Below, piece after piece: positions 10,449 through 22,080 of a stretch of DNA of 64,000 nucleotides. The translations under genes and the position numbers were made by a program. This DNA is from Tricholoma matsutake (lineage: Eukaryota > Basidiomycota > Agaricomycetes > Agaricales > Tricholomataceae), in assembly GCA_026075535.2 (NCBI GenBank), contig AP026538.1, positions 1,488,001 through 1,552,000 on the forward strand, in the 5' to 3' direction. Under the pieces are notes generated by a model. It did no database searches, was not told the origin of the DNA, and saw nothing but the letters and a program-made list of their open reading frames with translations. Position 1 is the first letter of the stretch, and each line of letters begins with the position of its first letter.

Positions 10449-10801
10449 TTGAGTGTCAGAAATAAACTTTATAATAGCGAGTTAATAATTCTTCTGTGGC
10501 TCAACTGGTTGAGCACAGTGTTTGGTTTATCACATGATTACTTTATCATAAGGCCTTGAGTTCAATCCTTGCTTTGCACCAATTAATTTTGTAGGCAACT
10601 GAGGAACTTCAGGACTCAAAGTTTGACTTGACTTGGCTTTCTACTGTTGTATACTGTAAGTTAATTAAACTAAACATGCATAACTTGGAGTCTGGAATAA
10701 CTGGAATCCAGTCGGAATAACTGGACTCCAGTGGAATCTGGTTGGAATAACTGGATTCCAGAGAGTCCAATCAGAATAGGTGGGGGAGTGTAAATTACTG
10801 C
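10449..10801 (-). mobile_element. X1 left-end module, inverted
   Basis: From GAGTGTCAGAAATAAAC the block matches the reverse complement of the left end of X3 (56210 down to 55864): A/T lead, tRNA-like module at 10494-10568, CAACTGAGG spacer, GGAATAACTGGA repeats, and the terminal AATAGGTGGGGGAGTGTAAA. It is the part of X1 that is absent at 6448. After it the tandem repeat of 10801 begins directly, so no target duplication was identified on this side. Confidence 0.65.
10494..10570 (+). repeat. tRNA-like module (left-end type)
   Basis: TGTGGCTCAACTGGTTGAGC is A-box-like and TTGAGTTCAATCC is B-box-like, about 50 bp apart. The same module occurs on the minus strand at 29934-30020 in X2 and 56086-56175 in X3. 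Not a functional tRNA: no pairable acceptor stem. Confidence 0.6.
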
Positions 10802-11512
10802 CATGGCCATGTCTGTGTCTGTGCCCATTGCATGTCAAACATTACTAATGTCTCTATTACACTCCTAATGCATGTCTATTGTAAGGTATAATAATCAGAG
10901 AAAAGAGAAATGGGAGTGGCCAGGATACAGCAGTGGCCAGAGACATGACAGCGGCCTTACTTTGACGGCATACATTGAAACAGATATACAAGACCATCCC
11001 CGTGTCCATCCCTGTGTCCATCCCCATGTCCATGGCTGTGTCCATGGCTGTGTCCGTGTCCATGGCTGTGTCTGTGCCCATTGCATTTCAAACATTATTA
11101 ATGTCTGTATTACATTCCTAATGCATCTCTGTTGTAAGATATAATAATCAGTGTACAATGTAGTCATTGGTTAACATAGTATGTACATGGCATGTCCATC
11201 CCCAAGCCCCTGTCTGTGTCTGTGTCTGTGTCCATGCCCATTGCATTTCAAATGTTACTAATGTCTGTATTACATTCTGAATGCATGTCTATTGTAAGGT
11301 ATAATAATCAGAGAAATGGGAGCAGACAGAGAAACAGGGCTGTGTCTGTGCCCATGTCCATGGCCATGTCCATGGCTGAGTCTGTGTCTGTGCCCATTGC
11401 ATTTCAAATGTTACTAATGTCTGTATTACATTCCTAATGCATCTCTATTGTAAGGTATAATAATCAGTGTACAATGTAGTCATTGGTTAACATTCTCCAT
11501 GCCCATGTCCAT
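10801..11512. repeat. Complex tandem repeat, first block
   Basis: Units of roughly 120-150 bp share GTGCCCATTGCATTTCAAAC, ATTACATTCCTAATGCAT and TGTAAGGTATAATAATCAG, interspersed with a 6-12-bp minisatellite of TCCATG/GCTGTG words. Recognisable unit starts lie near 10825, 11080, 11235 and 11390. No gene. The array resumes after the inserted LTR at 12655. Confidence 0.75.
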
Positions 11513-12654
11513 TGATAGATCCACCTTGTTGTTCAAGCTCAGAAAACACATCTACGATCATTGTCGAAGCTCTATGAAGTTCTACAGACCTCTACAAAGC
11601 TCTACAAACCCATACAAACCCCTCCGAAGTTCTGCAAACCTCTACAAAACTCTACAAAGTCATGAAAATGCTTCGAAAATCTTTGCATGCCTTCAGCCAC
11701 TGTAATACAATTCCCCCAACCTTCAGACACAGCTCAGAATATACACCAATGAGTTCTGAACCAGTTTCGAGCAATATCGCACTGATTTCGGGCCACAAAC
11801 AAAGTCTGAAGAAACTTCAAAAATTTTCAAAAAACCTTGAACCTCGAAAAACATCTTTGGACACAGTATTTCCTATTTGAACAATCTTCGGATGCATGCT
11901 GGACACATGGGACACTATCTCGAGTATATTGAACACATTTCGACTGCATGTGCATTCATACAATCCACTTGAAGCAGTTTCTGATGTTTTATGCAATTTA
12001 TAACAAGGACAGTCTGCTTTTAGCTTGTGTTATATTCACCCTTTCTAGTCTCGCTTTATTGTTCTGATATACTTCTATTGTCTTTTGCCTCGAGTTTTCC
12101 ACATGTTAGCCTCATGTTATCTAGCCTTTTTAGGTAGTTTCTTTATTTTATATAAAAAGATGTACTAGATACAAAGAAAAACAAGAAAGTTGTCATCTTC
12201 CTCCCAGATCGCAGTGATTTGAGAGTTCAGTTTAGTCTTATTCAGTCCAAAGTCTGGTGTTTTAGGCTAAACCTCTTTGAAAATCTTTGAAAATCCTCAA
12301 AAATCTTCACATTATGCTATTTTTGCTCTTGTTTCCCTCGATTTGCCTTTGCTTTGCTTCTATTACTGGTCTAGTCTCCTGATCTTGCATCCGAACATAT
12401 TTGTGCACTCTGAATTCATAGATCTAGCCATGAAATTCCCCAAAATTCCTTAAAATTCCTCAAAAAATCTCAAAAAACCTCAAAACACATTCTTTTAGCT
12501 TCAAATTGCTTTGACAAGCAGTCCTTTTATGACTATTTGATGGTCGGTCTGACAGGTGACATCTATAGGGCCTCGCATCCTTCCTCTAACTTGTGTTATA
12601 CCATCCGAAGCCGTTTAGTAGGTTTTGTTTGGGTTTCCGGGTCGAGCACCATCA
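11513..12654 (+). mobile_element. Solo LTR of family LTR-A
   Basis: Starts TGATAGATCC and ends GAGCACCATCA, 1142 bp, flanked by a perfect CCAT duplication (11509-11512 and 12655-12658). Orientation is the retroelement sense on the plus strand, opposite to the LTRs of gypsy B. Interior segments around 12125-12600 match the reverse complement of the solo LTR at 50951-52030 (for example the AAAGATGTACTAGATAC region). It splits the surrounding tandem repeat. Confidence 0.8.
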
Positions 12655-12880
12655 CCATGTCCATGTCCATGCCCGTTGCATTTCAAACATTACTAATATC
12701 TGTATTACATTCCTAATACATGTCTATTGTAAGGTATAATAATCAGTGCACAATGTAGTCGTTGGTTGATATAGTATAGTGACTTTATATAGTGAGATTG
12801 ACAGCATCCATCAAACCCATATCATTTGATACAGTGTATGCGTTTGATAGGTCATATCATTCGATACAATGTAGCTTACC
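12655..12880. repeat. Complex tandem repeat, second block
   Basis: Continues the unit of the 10801 array (CCGTTGCATTTCAAACATTAC, then GTAAGGTATAATAATCAG) for one copy and then passes into GATACAGTGTATG/GATAGGTCATATC words that form a short inverted pair. No gene. Confidence 0.6.
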
Positions 12881-12972
12881 TATGTGAGTCTGTGTGGACT
12901 AGCATGGACTCCACATAGTCTGTGTAGTCCATATGGATCCATGCAGAACATATGGGGCAGTGTAAATTACTG
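12881..12972. repeat. X-like terminal segment abutting gypsy A
   Basis: GTGTGGACTAGCATGGACTCC and ATATGGGGCAGTGTAAATTACTG resemble the GGAGTCC repeats and the GGGGGAGTGTAA terminus of X elements. GTGTAAATTACTG is shared exactly with 10788-10800. Directly after it reverse transcriptase codons begin, so it marks the truncation point of gypsy A. Confidence 0.4.
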
Positions 12973-13821
12973 CTTACCCTGTGTCAATGACATATTTGCC
13001 AACTGTGGGAAAGGGAAGATATTTGGCAAAATGGACATGACAAACTCCTTTTTCCAGACTCGTGTCCACCCAGATTATGTTCACCTCACTGTTGTACAAA
13101 CTCCCTGGGGACTATACAAATGGAATGTTATGCCCCAAGGTGGCTGCAATGCCCTAGCCACTCATCAATACCGAATGACAGATCCTCTGAGAGAACACAT
13201 AGACAGGATCTGCCATGTGTACCTTGACAACATTATCATTTGGTCACAAACACTTGAGGAACATGAACACAACTGTACCCTCACTCTGGAAGCATTGAGA
13301 AATGTGAATATCTATTGCAATCCAGACAAATTGATTCTATTCACCACTGAATTGTCCTTTCTGGGGCATATTGTCTCTGGGACAGGTATTTTACCTGACC
13401 CCAAGAAGACTGACCACATCACAAACTGGCCTCAACCAACAACTGCCACCAATGTCTGTGGGTTCTTAGGATTGACCCAATACATTGCCATTTTCCTTCC
13501 CATATTGGCAGAATATACCAGTATCCTCACCCCACTCACTACCAAGGAATGTGATAAAATCTTCCCAGAAGGGATGAGTGAACATCAATCTGCATTTGAA
13601 CACATCAAGAAATTAGTGCTTGGTGTAGATTGCCTCACTGTCATTGACTATGATGACCCTATCTCCAACATCTATGTTACCACTGATGCAAGTGATCATT
13701 GAACTGGAGCTGTCCTGAGTTTTGGAAAAGCTTGGGAAACAGCCTGCCCAGTTGCATACAACTCTTACCAACTAATTGATGCCAAGAAGAATTATCCAGT
13801 TCATGAGAAAGAACTTCTTGC
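12973..13821 (+). pseudogene. Gypsy A reverse transcriptase, 5' truncated
   Basis: Encodes KIFGKMDMTNSFFQTRVHPD, TPWGLYKWNVMPQGGCNA, VYLDNIIIWS and FLGHIVSGTGI, the palm and thumb of a Ty3/gypsy reverse transcriptase, and then the start of RNase H (TTDASDH, VHEKELLA). The catalytic YLDD reads YLDN at 13220-13231, a G-to-A change that would abolish polymerase activity. One TGA interrupts the RNase H start at 13700. The N-terminal fingers, gag and protease are missing. At 13821 the frame is cut by the hAT-like element and resumes in frame at 29239 (EKELLA then IVKSLKKW). Confidence 0.9.
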
Positions 13822-14007
13822 TAAGGCATGACATGGGTATGGGTAACACCATAATAATGTGGTCACGGGTATCCTTGGGTATGGGTACAGGTCAGATATT
13901 GTTGCACCCAGGCACTACCATACCCATTCCCATGGTTGTACAGGTTTTGTGGGTACCAATAGCTGGATCCCTAATCACCTGATGTTGTTGATCAATGTCA
14001 ACAATCA

Positions 14008-14047
14008 TCATCAACAACAACAACAACAACAACAGCAACAGCAACAA
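14008..14047 (+). repeat. CAA microsatellite
   Basis: About twelve CAA/CAG triplets in a row inside hAT-C. The sister copy at 36595-36625 has a shorter, interrupted version on the other strand, so the triplet run is a family feature that expanded here. Confidence 0.9.
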
Positions 14048-14124
14048 CCAACCCCCTTTGGGTGACCACCACCACCCCCTCCCTCACTCCAAATGTGAAT
14101 GGAGGGGTTTCCTGTTCTATTCTA

Positions 14125-14741
14125 AGGTAGAAGACATCCATAACCTGCCAACATCACGTGGACAGTGTGACAACTGCCAAATTGGTAATTGCGCACCAAA
14201 ATGGGAAAAATGCTCCTCAGAACTTCACATATGCAGTTTATACAAAATATAGTCAATAGGGATTGGTCTAAATATGTACTAGAAGGTTCCCAGAAGGTCA
14301 ATTTTATGTAAAATGATGTACCCAAATTGGAATTCAAAAGTTTATAGATAACATGTCATATTTGGCAATTCCACCTGCACAACACCTCCTGCATGCACTG
14401 GCCGCATGGGGACAAAGTGCAAAGGCAGCCACAGCTATCAAATTTCACACATTATAGTACATAGTTTAGATGATCATCGTAGGTGTATTGACAGTTGATC
14501 AATCAGTACATAGTTATAATCATTTATTGTTGAATTCCTCACTCAATACTTATTCCTACATGATGCAGTTTGGAATACAAGGCCTCTACATGTATCCAAA
14601 GGGTTCGTATTGAACAAAACTGGAAGAATCTTGTCTCAACATGTTCTAGAGCTGTTTCGAAGAATTTTCGCCTTTTTTGGCGTGTTACCATCACAAAAGT
14701 AATGACACATGACATTGGCGGGTTATGGATGTCTTCTACCT
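14125..14741. mobile_element. Tc1/mariner-like MITE in hAT-C
   Basis: Ends AGGTAGAAGACATCCATAAC and its inverted match near 14741 are bordered by TA on both sides (14123-14124 and 14742-14743). Excising it restores the host phrase TTCTAGGCAAC that recurs in the surrounding array. 617 bp, no transposase. The first seven TIR bases AGGTAGA are shared with the element at 62351-63357. Confidence 0.75.
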
Positions 14742-14937
14742 TAGGCAACAATGGCAACAACAGCCCCTCCCCTGCTCCAAATGCAAGCAGAGTGGTTTCT
14801 GTTTTATTCTAGGCAACTATGGCACCAATGGCCTCCCCTGCTCCAAATGTGAGCGGGGTGATTTCTGGTTTGATTCTAGGCAACAATGGCCACCACCTAC
14901 CCCCTCCCTCGCTCCAAATGTGAGTGGAGGGTTCTAG

Positions 14938-15239
14938 TAACAGTTACAGCAGTACCACGGGACTTTCCATATCCTGATGCTTGTCCGGAGATACCACAGG
15001 TCACAGAGAAACAGATCCGAACACATATACTGAAACTTTCACCATACAAGGCTCCTGGACCAGACAAAATTCTGAACATAGTACTACAAAAGATGGTAAG
15101 CCTCATAATACCATATCTAACCCCCATTTACAGAGCAATACTGGAACGAGGGATGTACTACTGTGGATGGCAAGAATCAATGATGTGCATACTCCGAAAG
15201 GGAGGAAAACCCAGTTATGAAGTGCCAAAAGTATACCAT
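14938..15239 (+). pseudogene. LINE reverse transcriptase, N-terminal fragment
   Basis: Encodes KLSPYKAPGPDKILNIVLQK and MCILRKGGKPSYEVPKVY, the entry region of non-LTR reverse transcriptases. It stops at the gypsy B insertion; removing B and one copy of its duplication gives the canonical YRPIALL across the joint, which confirms both the continuity and the original target CCGT. Confidence 0.85.
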
Positions 15240-16425
15240 TGATGATGCTCAACCCAGGAAAACCACCAGAACTGCCAATGAGGCAATCAATGATGTTGCG
15301 ATGAGTCAGAGGAGGGTTGCGAGATGTTCCAAAAGTTTGTGGTCAAACCTCTGATAAGATTACTAGTTAACAGTAGTCGTGAAGGTAGTGTTATGCGAGA
15401 CGAAGGCATTTGTCATGGTCTGATTGAGTATCGATCGATATTGAGGGCAATCGATGAGATCGACGGTGAACGGGTTTTATTGTCGATGGTCGAGATGTGA
15501 CTTATGGGGACCTTTCGATAGGTCAATGGTATATGAAGGGTGTGGCAAACTGCTATGAAGTGTTGGAAGGGTTGCTAGGATGAATGATGAGAGGATCGAG
15601 GGAGGATCGAGGATGTGACGATTGCAGAGGTTTCTCGTCGATCGAGAAAACCTGCAGAGACTTAGATTGTTTTTAGAAAGCTGAACAGATGCTTAGAACT
15701 GTATACGAGACAATATGTGAAGACAATTTCTTGTCATTTCAAAGTAGATACTACAGAGTTTTATATGTTTTAAAGAAACTTCCTAAAATGGAATGAGAAA
15801 CATGTGTAGAACATGAGGCAAAAGATATGAGTTAAGGCACAAGGCCATAAAGGAGACTGGAATCTGAACAAGAAAGATATATATATCATATGATGAAAGA
15901 GTAATAAAAGGAAGGAACTAAAAGAGACTGTCCTTTGTGTATAAACCGCACTAAGTCTCGCCATAATGCATCCAGCAGGTTCTGTGCGCAATAGGGACTT
16001 AAAACGAGGCTGACCTATGATCAGCAGGTTTGAGCACGAGTTGGAATACGTCCTAGTGCATGGTCTTCCACCCTTTAGATAACAAAGGTGGCGCCTGATG
16101 TCGCTCGTAGTTTCTCAATATTGATTGATGACACTCGACAATGCTCGACAATGCTTGATCGCGGTTGCGGCTTGTTCGAAGTTGTTCGGGGATGTTCGAT
16201 GGTCATGTAGGGAAATCTTAGTGACTTTCGGGGTAGTTCTAAGCTTGTGCGATGTGGGCTTTTGATACGATTGATGTCACTGGTGATGTTTCGACGCGGT
16301 CGATATGATATCGTGATCGATAAAGTGGGTCGCACTGCATCTGGGACGTCGTAGGAGTTAGCCGATGTGATTAGAATGATGCTAAGGTGTTGAATCGGTC
16401 CTTGAGCCAAGAAGACAACCTATCA
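15240..16425 (-). repeat. Gypsy B 3' LTR (LTR-A)
   Basis: In element orientation it begins TGATAGGTTGTC and ends GAGCATCATCA. It contains many TTCGA/TCGATC words. Differences from the other LTR are mainly CG against TG or CA. Solo relatives are at 11513, 40939 and 50951. Confidence 0.9.
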
Positions 16426-16573
16426 TCCTCCCCCTTACTGAAATTCTGACCATCCCGGTCAGTTGAGCCGAAGTAACTGAGTCATGTGACATTGTTGATC
16501 GCTGATTTAAGATGTGTCATGGTTTGAACTTTTCTCTTTTCATTTGATCTCTTCCTTCCATCTCCTCGACAAC

Positions 16574-17964
16574 ATGTCTATCCTCGCTGAACTCGCTCTT
16601 CCCATCCTCGAACACACGAAATTGATGCCCGAGGCTGGCAAAGCCGAAGAGCTGGACTTCGAAGTATGGGGTCAAGTTCTTTGTGAGAAAATGGTATGTC
16701 CTTCCCTTTTCTTTCATTTATCTGTTTCCTAATCTCGTTTGATAGGCTGAATACGACGACCTGATCGGGTCATTCGATGAGGCACGTGACGAACATGTGC
16801 AGGCGACGTTAGACGAGGCAGTCAGCCTCTTTGCACCATTTGCTCGCGAGGATTGGGTTTTGTGGGGTGGGAAGTATCTTTTTGTGGAGTATTCAAGGAA
16901 GGTCGAGGAAGAGAGGAAGAGAGAGGAGGAGAGGGAGGCTCGGCAGGTCGTCGTCAAGGCAAAAGCGAAGAGGATCAAGGAACGACGAGACGCACTGGTC
17001 AAGGCATGTCATGCTTTCTTGGCCGAAGTCCGGGCCAAAACCGTTTCGAAGGATGATTTCCGCGATTGTACAGCTGCGCTCGAGCTGATGCGCCTCTCGA
17101 TCGATCGGGATGAGGCCACGGACAAAGCAGAGCCCCTGGTTGACGACCAACTGGCCGTCGAGACGATCGTCGAGAAGAGGAAGGCTGCTGAGATGGACGA
17201 GGAGGATGAGGAGGGCGAGGACGAATTGGATGAGGAGCCCGTGGTCACCAAATGGGTATGCTTAGAGGAGGGTGATCTGATCACCTTCCATGGGCCAGTA
17301 AGTAGTCATCTCCTTTCGATATCATTCATGCTAATCACGCTCCCGATATTACTTTAGTGTGATCATTGCACCGGGCTGAAAACGGCTCCGGAATGCATCG
17401 TTGAGGAGGGCACCCCAAAGTGCAAGAAATGCAATCAGGGGCTGCAGGGGTGCTACTGGGAGGGAGTATTGAGGCGAGGACTCCATCGAGGCGAATTGAG
17501 GAGAACGGCAGGCTCTAAACGAGCTACAAAGGGTACTGAGGAGTCGACGGAGGTGTCGACTCATCGATGTAGTAGGTGATCCTTTTTGATCCACGAGTAC
17601 AATTGCTAATCTGTATGATTCCTTAGCCATATGCATTCGGGCTATCCAGCCCATCCAAAACGTGGAGGCCAGGCCCTCGAAAGTCGACGAGTGCCCAAAA
17701 TGAATGGTGAAGGCGAAGCCGAAGATGGCTGAGAAGGAGAAGGGGAGGGGAAAGGGGAAAGGGAAAGCGCGTGAAGTCGAAGTAGAGGTTGTGGGTATGG
17801 TCGAGGAGGCATCGATGGCGGTGGACGATGAGATGATGCCGTCGGATGCATCAAGACTCCGTCGTCGATATCTCACAGAAGTGCTGGTGCGGAAGAAATT
17901 GGAAGTGGAAGTCTTAATGGAAGAGATCGAGGTGTTAGAGAGGAAATGGGAGGAGTCACAGTAG
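16574..17964 (+). pseudogene. Antisense spliced gene in gypsy B, Zn2Cys6-like cluster
   Basis: Four exons are readable: 16574-16693, 16746-17297, 17358-17571 and 17627-17964, with GT-AG introns that contain CTAAT-type branch sites and join in phase. The product of about 400 residues has a helical N-terminus, a highly charged E/R/K segment (likely coiled coil), an acidic run, then CDHC-x8-C-x8-CKKC-x6-C, which fits the spacing pattern of a fungal Zn2Cys6 binuclear cluster except for a slightly longer first loop, and finally a basic GKGKGK tract with a leucine-rich helix. One in-frame TGA at 17701 breaks the last exon. It lies between integrase and the 3' LTR and runs opposite to pol. Family not recognised; DNA binding is inference. 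Confidence 0.65.
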
Positions 17965-18296
17965 GATCTTTGTTTTATTGTTTTAATGTTATTGTTTTTG
18001 TTGTGTCTGAATGAGATAAATTTGAGATGAGAAATATCGCGTGCGATCGAAGCCAGGAAATGTAAGATATATGCAAAGAAACATAGGAAAGAGAGAAAAA
18101 AAAGAAAGTAAGATGGACGATTCATCAAAACGAGACATAGGGGAAAGGCTCAGAACTCCTTCATAGCCGAAAAACCCCGTCGAGCTTGCGCGAACACGTT
18201 TCGAATGATATCGCGACTTGTAATAGTACACTGTTATAAAATCGAGAGTTTGTTTCAATATTGCAAGTAGAAAAAGAAAAGAAAAATGGTTTATTC

Positions 18297-19940
18297 ATCT
18301 TCGTCGAGGTCAGGAATGCCCTCGTCAATGTCTCCGTCGACGTCCGATGTTGTTTGAAGTTGTTCGAGCCGATGATTGTCGATATCGAAGAAGTTTGGAG
18401 GAAGGGGAATCGATTTCCATGCTAGATAGGGTAGAATTCGGAAAGCTGCTACTGGTCGATGAAGAACTGATCTGTCAAGCTCACAAAGAATATAAGCGCC
18501 ACTGTAGTTTCTTGCGATGACAATGAGTGGGCCGAGATATCAAGCTCGCATTTTTCGATTAAGAGCCTTTTCGATCTGTGTGTTTTGCATGAGTACGAGG
18601 TCACCTTTTTCGAAATGGTAGTCTCGAATTGTTCGCTTGTGAACTTCTTCGAAGCATTTCACAGCTTCTCATTGAGCGGTGTAGACTCTAGAGTAGAGTA
18701 CCTCGAGATCAGTGGAGCGTTTCTGGAGTGCGATCGCACGTTGGGCGATGAGATCAGTGGAGGAGAGTATCGAATCAGGTGGTGGTTGTAGATACGCTTC
18801 TGAAATCTCGAGAGGGATGAGTGGATGAGAACCTGTGATCGCAAAATAGGGCAAACAGCCCATTCATTTTTGAACTGTTACCCGTTCTGCCCAAAAGACC
18901 GAGTAGGTCCCAACCGACCATCGAGTTTGATCACCATCGACGGCCTTGTAGAGCGATTGTCGTACATCAAAGTGGGCTCGTTTGACGAGGCCATTGGCAC
19001 AAGAATTGTACCCACTTATCCGAATATGATTGATATGATATCACTTCAACAAATACTCGAGAGCAGAAAGGAATGCTGTGCTGTTGTCAGTAACGATCTC
19101 ATAAAGAGAGCCCCAATGACAAATGATTTCTTCAAAGATCCAATCGCCGATGGTCTTTGCTGTTTCCTTGCGAAGCATCCTAAACTCCGGCCAGTACGAT
19201 ATCAAACATCGACCTTGTACTATATAGCGATATCCACCGGAAGGCGGCATGTGCATTGTGTCGATATAGACTTTTCCGAATAGAGGAGCGGGTGTGGCGA
19301 CGATTGGTGGAATAAGAAGATTTCGTGTTTGTCGCAACTGACAGTAATGGCACGTTTGGATGTACCATGCAATATCGGCTTTCAGGTTGGGCCACCAGAA
19401 TTGTAGTGCGATGTGAGACTTCGTGGCAAAGATCATTTTGTGGCCGATATGGTCGTGCGACAACTGGATAATATCGATGCAATGCTCTGGAATCACGGCG
19501 ATCTTGTGTTCACCATGACGATCTTTTCGCCATAGTTTGCCAGAATCTATGAAGAACTCGGTGCAATATCACACGAAGGTAGTGTACTCTGTGTCTGATA
19601 GACGTGGGGGTTGCACCATATCATCTAACCATTTATGAACAAGCAGTAATTGTTCGTCATCTTTCTTTGCTTTGTCCGATCTAAGTATGTCTTCGTATGA
19701 AACATCCTCCCCCTTACTGAAATCCAAAGCTTGGGTGAAAGTGGGATAAGTCGTGTGAGAGGAGAATGGTCGAATCGAGATTGGGTTGATTTGGTGAATG
19801 AAACCGTGTAGTTTGTCAATCCAGTTGCCGAATTCTTCTTCTACTTTGACATCATCATCTTCAGTTTGTCGAGGACGTTGTGAAAGACCATCTGGTCCAT
19901 GGTGCGTACCTGCAACCTGAACTAGGGTGAAGTGAAACAT
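18297..19940 (-). pseudogene. Gypsy B integrase region
   Basis: Reading down from 19940: an RNase H to integrase spacer (VAGTHHGPDGLSQRP), then the H2C2 zinc finger HDHIGHK..H..CHYC at about 19290-19440, then integrase core pieces YIDTMHMP and EIVTDNSTAF giving two of the catalytic acidic residues, and a C-terminal part with KGDLVLMQNTQIEKALNRKM and YLGPLIVI. Two or more stops interrupt it (19567, 19040 regions). The tail ends in an acidic stretch at 18297; no chromodomain is recognisable, unlike gypsy A. Confidence 0.8.
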
Positions 19941-19955
19941 TAGAATGGAGACTAT

Positions 19956-21373
19956 CTATCGGTTTATGCTAGTGCTAGGCGCGATATCGGGATTTGAGAG
20001 CATGCCTTTAATATACTTTGCATCGACCTCGATGATAAGGTTTCGTACCACTATTAAGTATAAACAAAGTGCCCCAAGGGCTCGATATAGACCATAAAGC
20101 TCGAGTTTTGGTTGTGAAAACCACGATTCACAGTCGTTGAGCGTGATCGAGCCGAATCGACTGTAATATTGCTTTCGAGGGTTATCTCGGTTGCATTGCA
20201 TTAGGAAATAGCCGATGGCAATGCTCGATGTGTCAACTGCGAGGATTACTGGGGTGTTCGAGGTATAGTCGATGGCTCGAATCGCTGGTGAATTTAGGAG
20301 CGCATGCTTGAGATCTTCTTGCGCTGCTACCTGAGATGGGCCAAATTTGAAGGACACATCTTTTCGAGTAAGATTGATTAGCGGAGCTGCTCGATGTGCA
20401 AAACTCTGGATGAAAATTCGACAAACTCCAATCGTTCCTAAGAACACCTTAACTTCTGTGAGTGTACGACACGGACCCCATTTCTGGATCTTATCGATAC
20501 ATGTCGGGTCAGCCATTTGGCCTTGAATATTGCATCGATGACCTAAAACAATTATCTCGGGGACACAAGCAAATAATTTCGGTCCAGAGAACGTCCCACC
20601 ACAATACTTCATGTGCTGGACGATGCAATTTAGGTTCTCGAAGTGTTCCCACACAAATCATCGAATGCCTGAGTTGTCGACGATTGTTTCATAAGACCCA
20701 CCGATTGTTCGATATTCTGATTTCAGACCCTTCACCAGTGTGTCATCAATATAAGGGATCGTGATGTGAGGGACCTCGGGTTGTAGGATGAAAGTTACAT
20801 TGTCATGTAGGATCAGAACCGAGTTTGTCCAACCCATCAGTAGGGTGACGATTCGAAGTGTGCCAAATGGTGTCTGGAAAGTCATTAGATCTCGAGAGGA
20901 TTCAGATATGAGCCTTTCGTCAAATGCAACATATAAATCCAACATTCCACCACAAGCGCGTCCTCCAAACTGTTTGGCTAAATGCTCAGGGATTGGGACG
21001 ACGCCTGAGTGCTGAATCGTAATTTGGTTTAGCGGCTCGAGGCTGTGGACAATTTGGAGCGACTTTGTGTCTTTCTTCATAACGCAAAACCATCGCAATC
21101 GGTATGACAAGTTCAACGACTCATAGACTCCTGCTTCGATCTTCTTTTTCAGCATCTCACAAATTTGTTCATACAAACCAGGCGGTATGGGGATATTGTG
21201 TTTGACCCAAGGGGTATGCAGGACGACTGGGAACTCGATAGGGAAGAAATTGGGTCAAAACCTTCCTCGTTTGTTTTTGGTCCATGCAAACCCTGCTTGC
21301 TGGTTTCAAATGAAGTCATGCATGAGGTCTCATTCTTGAGGCCATAAGAAATCTCCTGGATGATTTCGATCAA
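19956..21373 (-). pseudogene. Gypsy B reverse transcriptase and RNase H
   Basis: The palm is intact at YIDD (20742-20753). Upstream are KIEAGVYESLNLSYRLRWF and VMKKDTKSLQIVHSLEPLN; downstream the thumb phrase IVLGHRCNIQGQMADPTCID, KVFLGTIGVCRIFIQSF, and the RNase H segment VILAVDTSSIAIGYFLMQ and WFSQPKLELYGLYRAL. The frame is broken near 20655 and at a few TGA codons. Organisation is the standard RT-RH order of gypsy elements. Confidence 0.88.
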
Positions 21374-21576
21374 TGATGTTTTTGCGTTTGAGGTTATATC
21401 GAGGAGTTGGTTTGAATATCGGAGGATAGGGATTTAGTGGAGGCATGTCTTGGAGGGGATCGCCCTCGATGCGTCGAATAATTCTAAAATGATTGGGTAG
21501 TCCAGCCACGATTGGGTGGACCTTCTGTGCGACTGGTCTATACTTTTTCTTCGTCGATAAATAACTAGACTGTGGA

Positions 21577-22080
21577 TTGTCAGAAATAACTGAGGAAGGG
21601 GGAACTGATGATGAAGAAGGTCACATAGGTATAAACACTATTGAGGTGTTTCGAGGAACGTGGAACTCGTTGCATGCAGATAAATATAAGTTGGAAAGCA
21701 TCGCGGATAATTCTTTGGAGGAGTCGATTTCGGGGATATTTGCAGTGCACTCGATAAATATAGAGGAGTTAGAAGAGTCGAATGAGATGATGAAAGCGCA
21801 CTGTTCCGAAATTTCATTCTCTAATGCTGAAAATCCTCTCGAACTACTTTTTGACGACGGTGTGATCGAGGTATCGACGGAATTGTAGTGGTCCGAGTTG
21901 AGTTAGGATCGCATATCGTGATGGTTTGTGCTTCGTTCTGATAGTTCCTAATGACACTTTCTGTCAAGACGTCGAAAGGTCATCCAAGTAGAATATCGTA
22001 TGCCGGGTCCCGAATAATATGTATCTGCATGTATAGGGTGATTCCACCAAGATCACAGGGTACGTTGCATGCTAAACCAA
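21577..22080 (-). pseudogene. Gypsy B protease to RT linker
   Basis: On the minus strand near 21890-22080 the sequence reads NVPCDLGGITLYMQIHI and DPAYDILLG, followed by FDVLTESVIRNYQNEAQT, which matches the C-terminal half of retropepsin domains in basidiomycete gypsy elements (ILLG motif). The active-site DSG part is missing, probably lost with the MITE insertion just upstream. The tract from 21577 to 21888 is a linker. Confidence 0.65.

Noticed and set aside
10857..11167. ORFs of MDTDTAMDT and QPWTRTQPWT repeats
   Set aside because: They are translations of the TCCATG/GCTGTG minisatellite in different frames.
17349..18128. 259-codon minus ORF antisense to the zinc-cluster gene
   Set aside because: It is the mirror of the real exons and contains Ser/Phe-rich shadow sequence without domains.
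21577..21888. Plus-strand 103-codon ORF
   Set aside because: Lies opposite gypsy B pol linker; no splice or domain evidence, unlike the gene at 16574.
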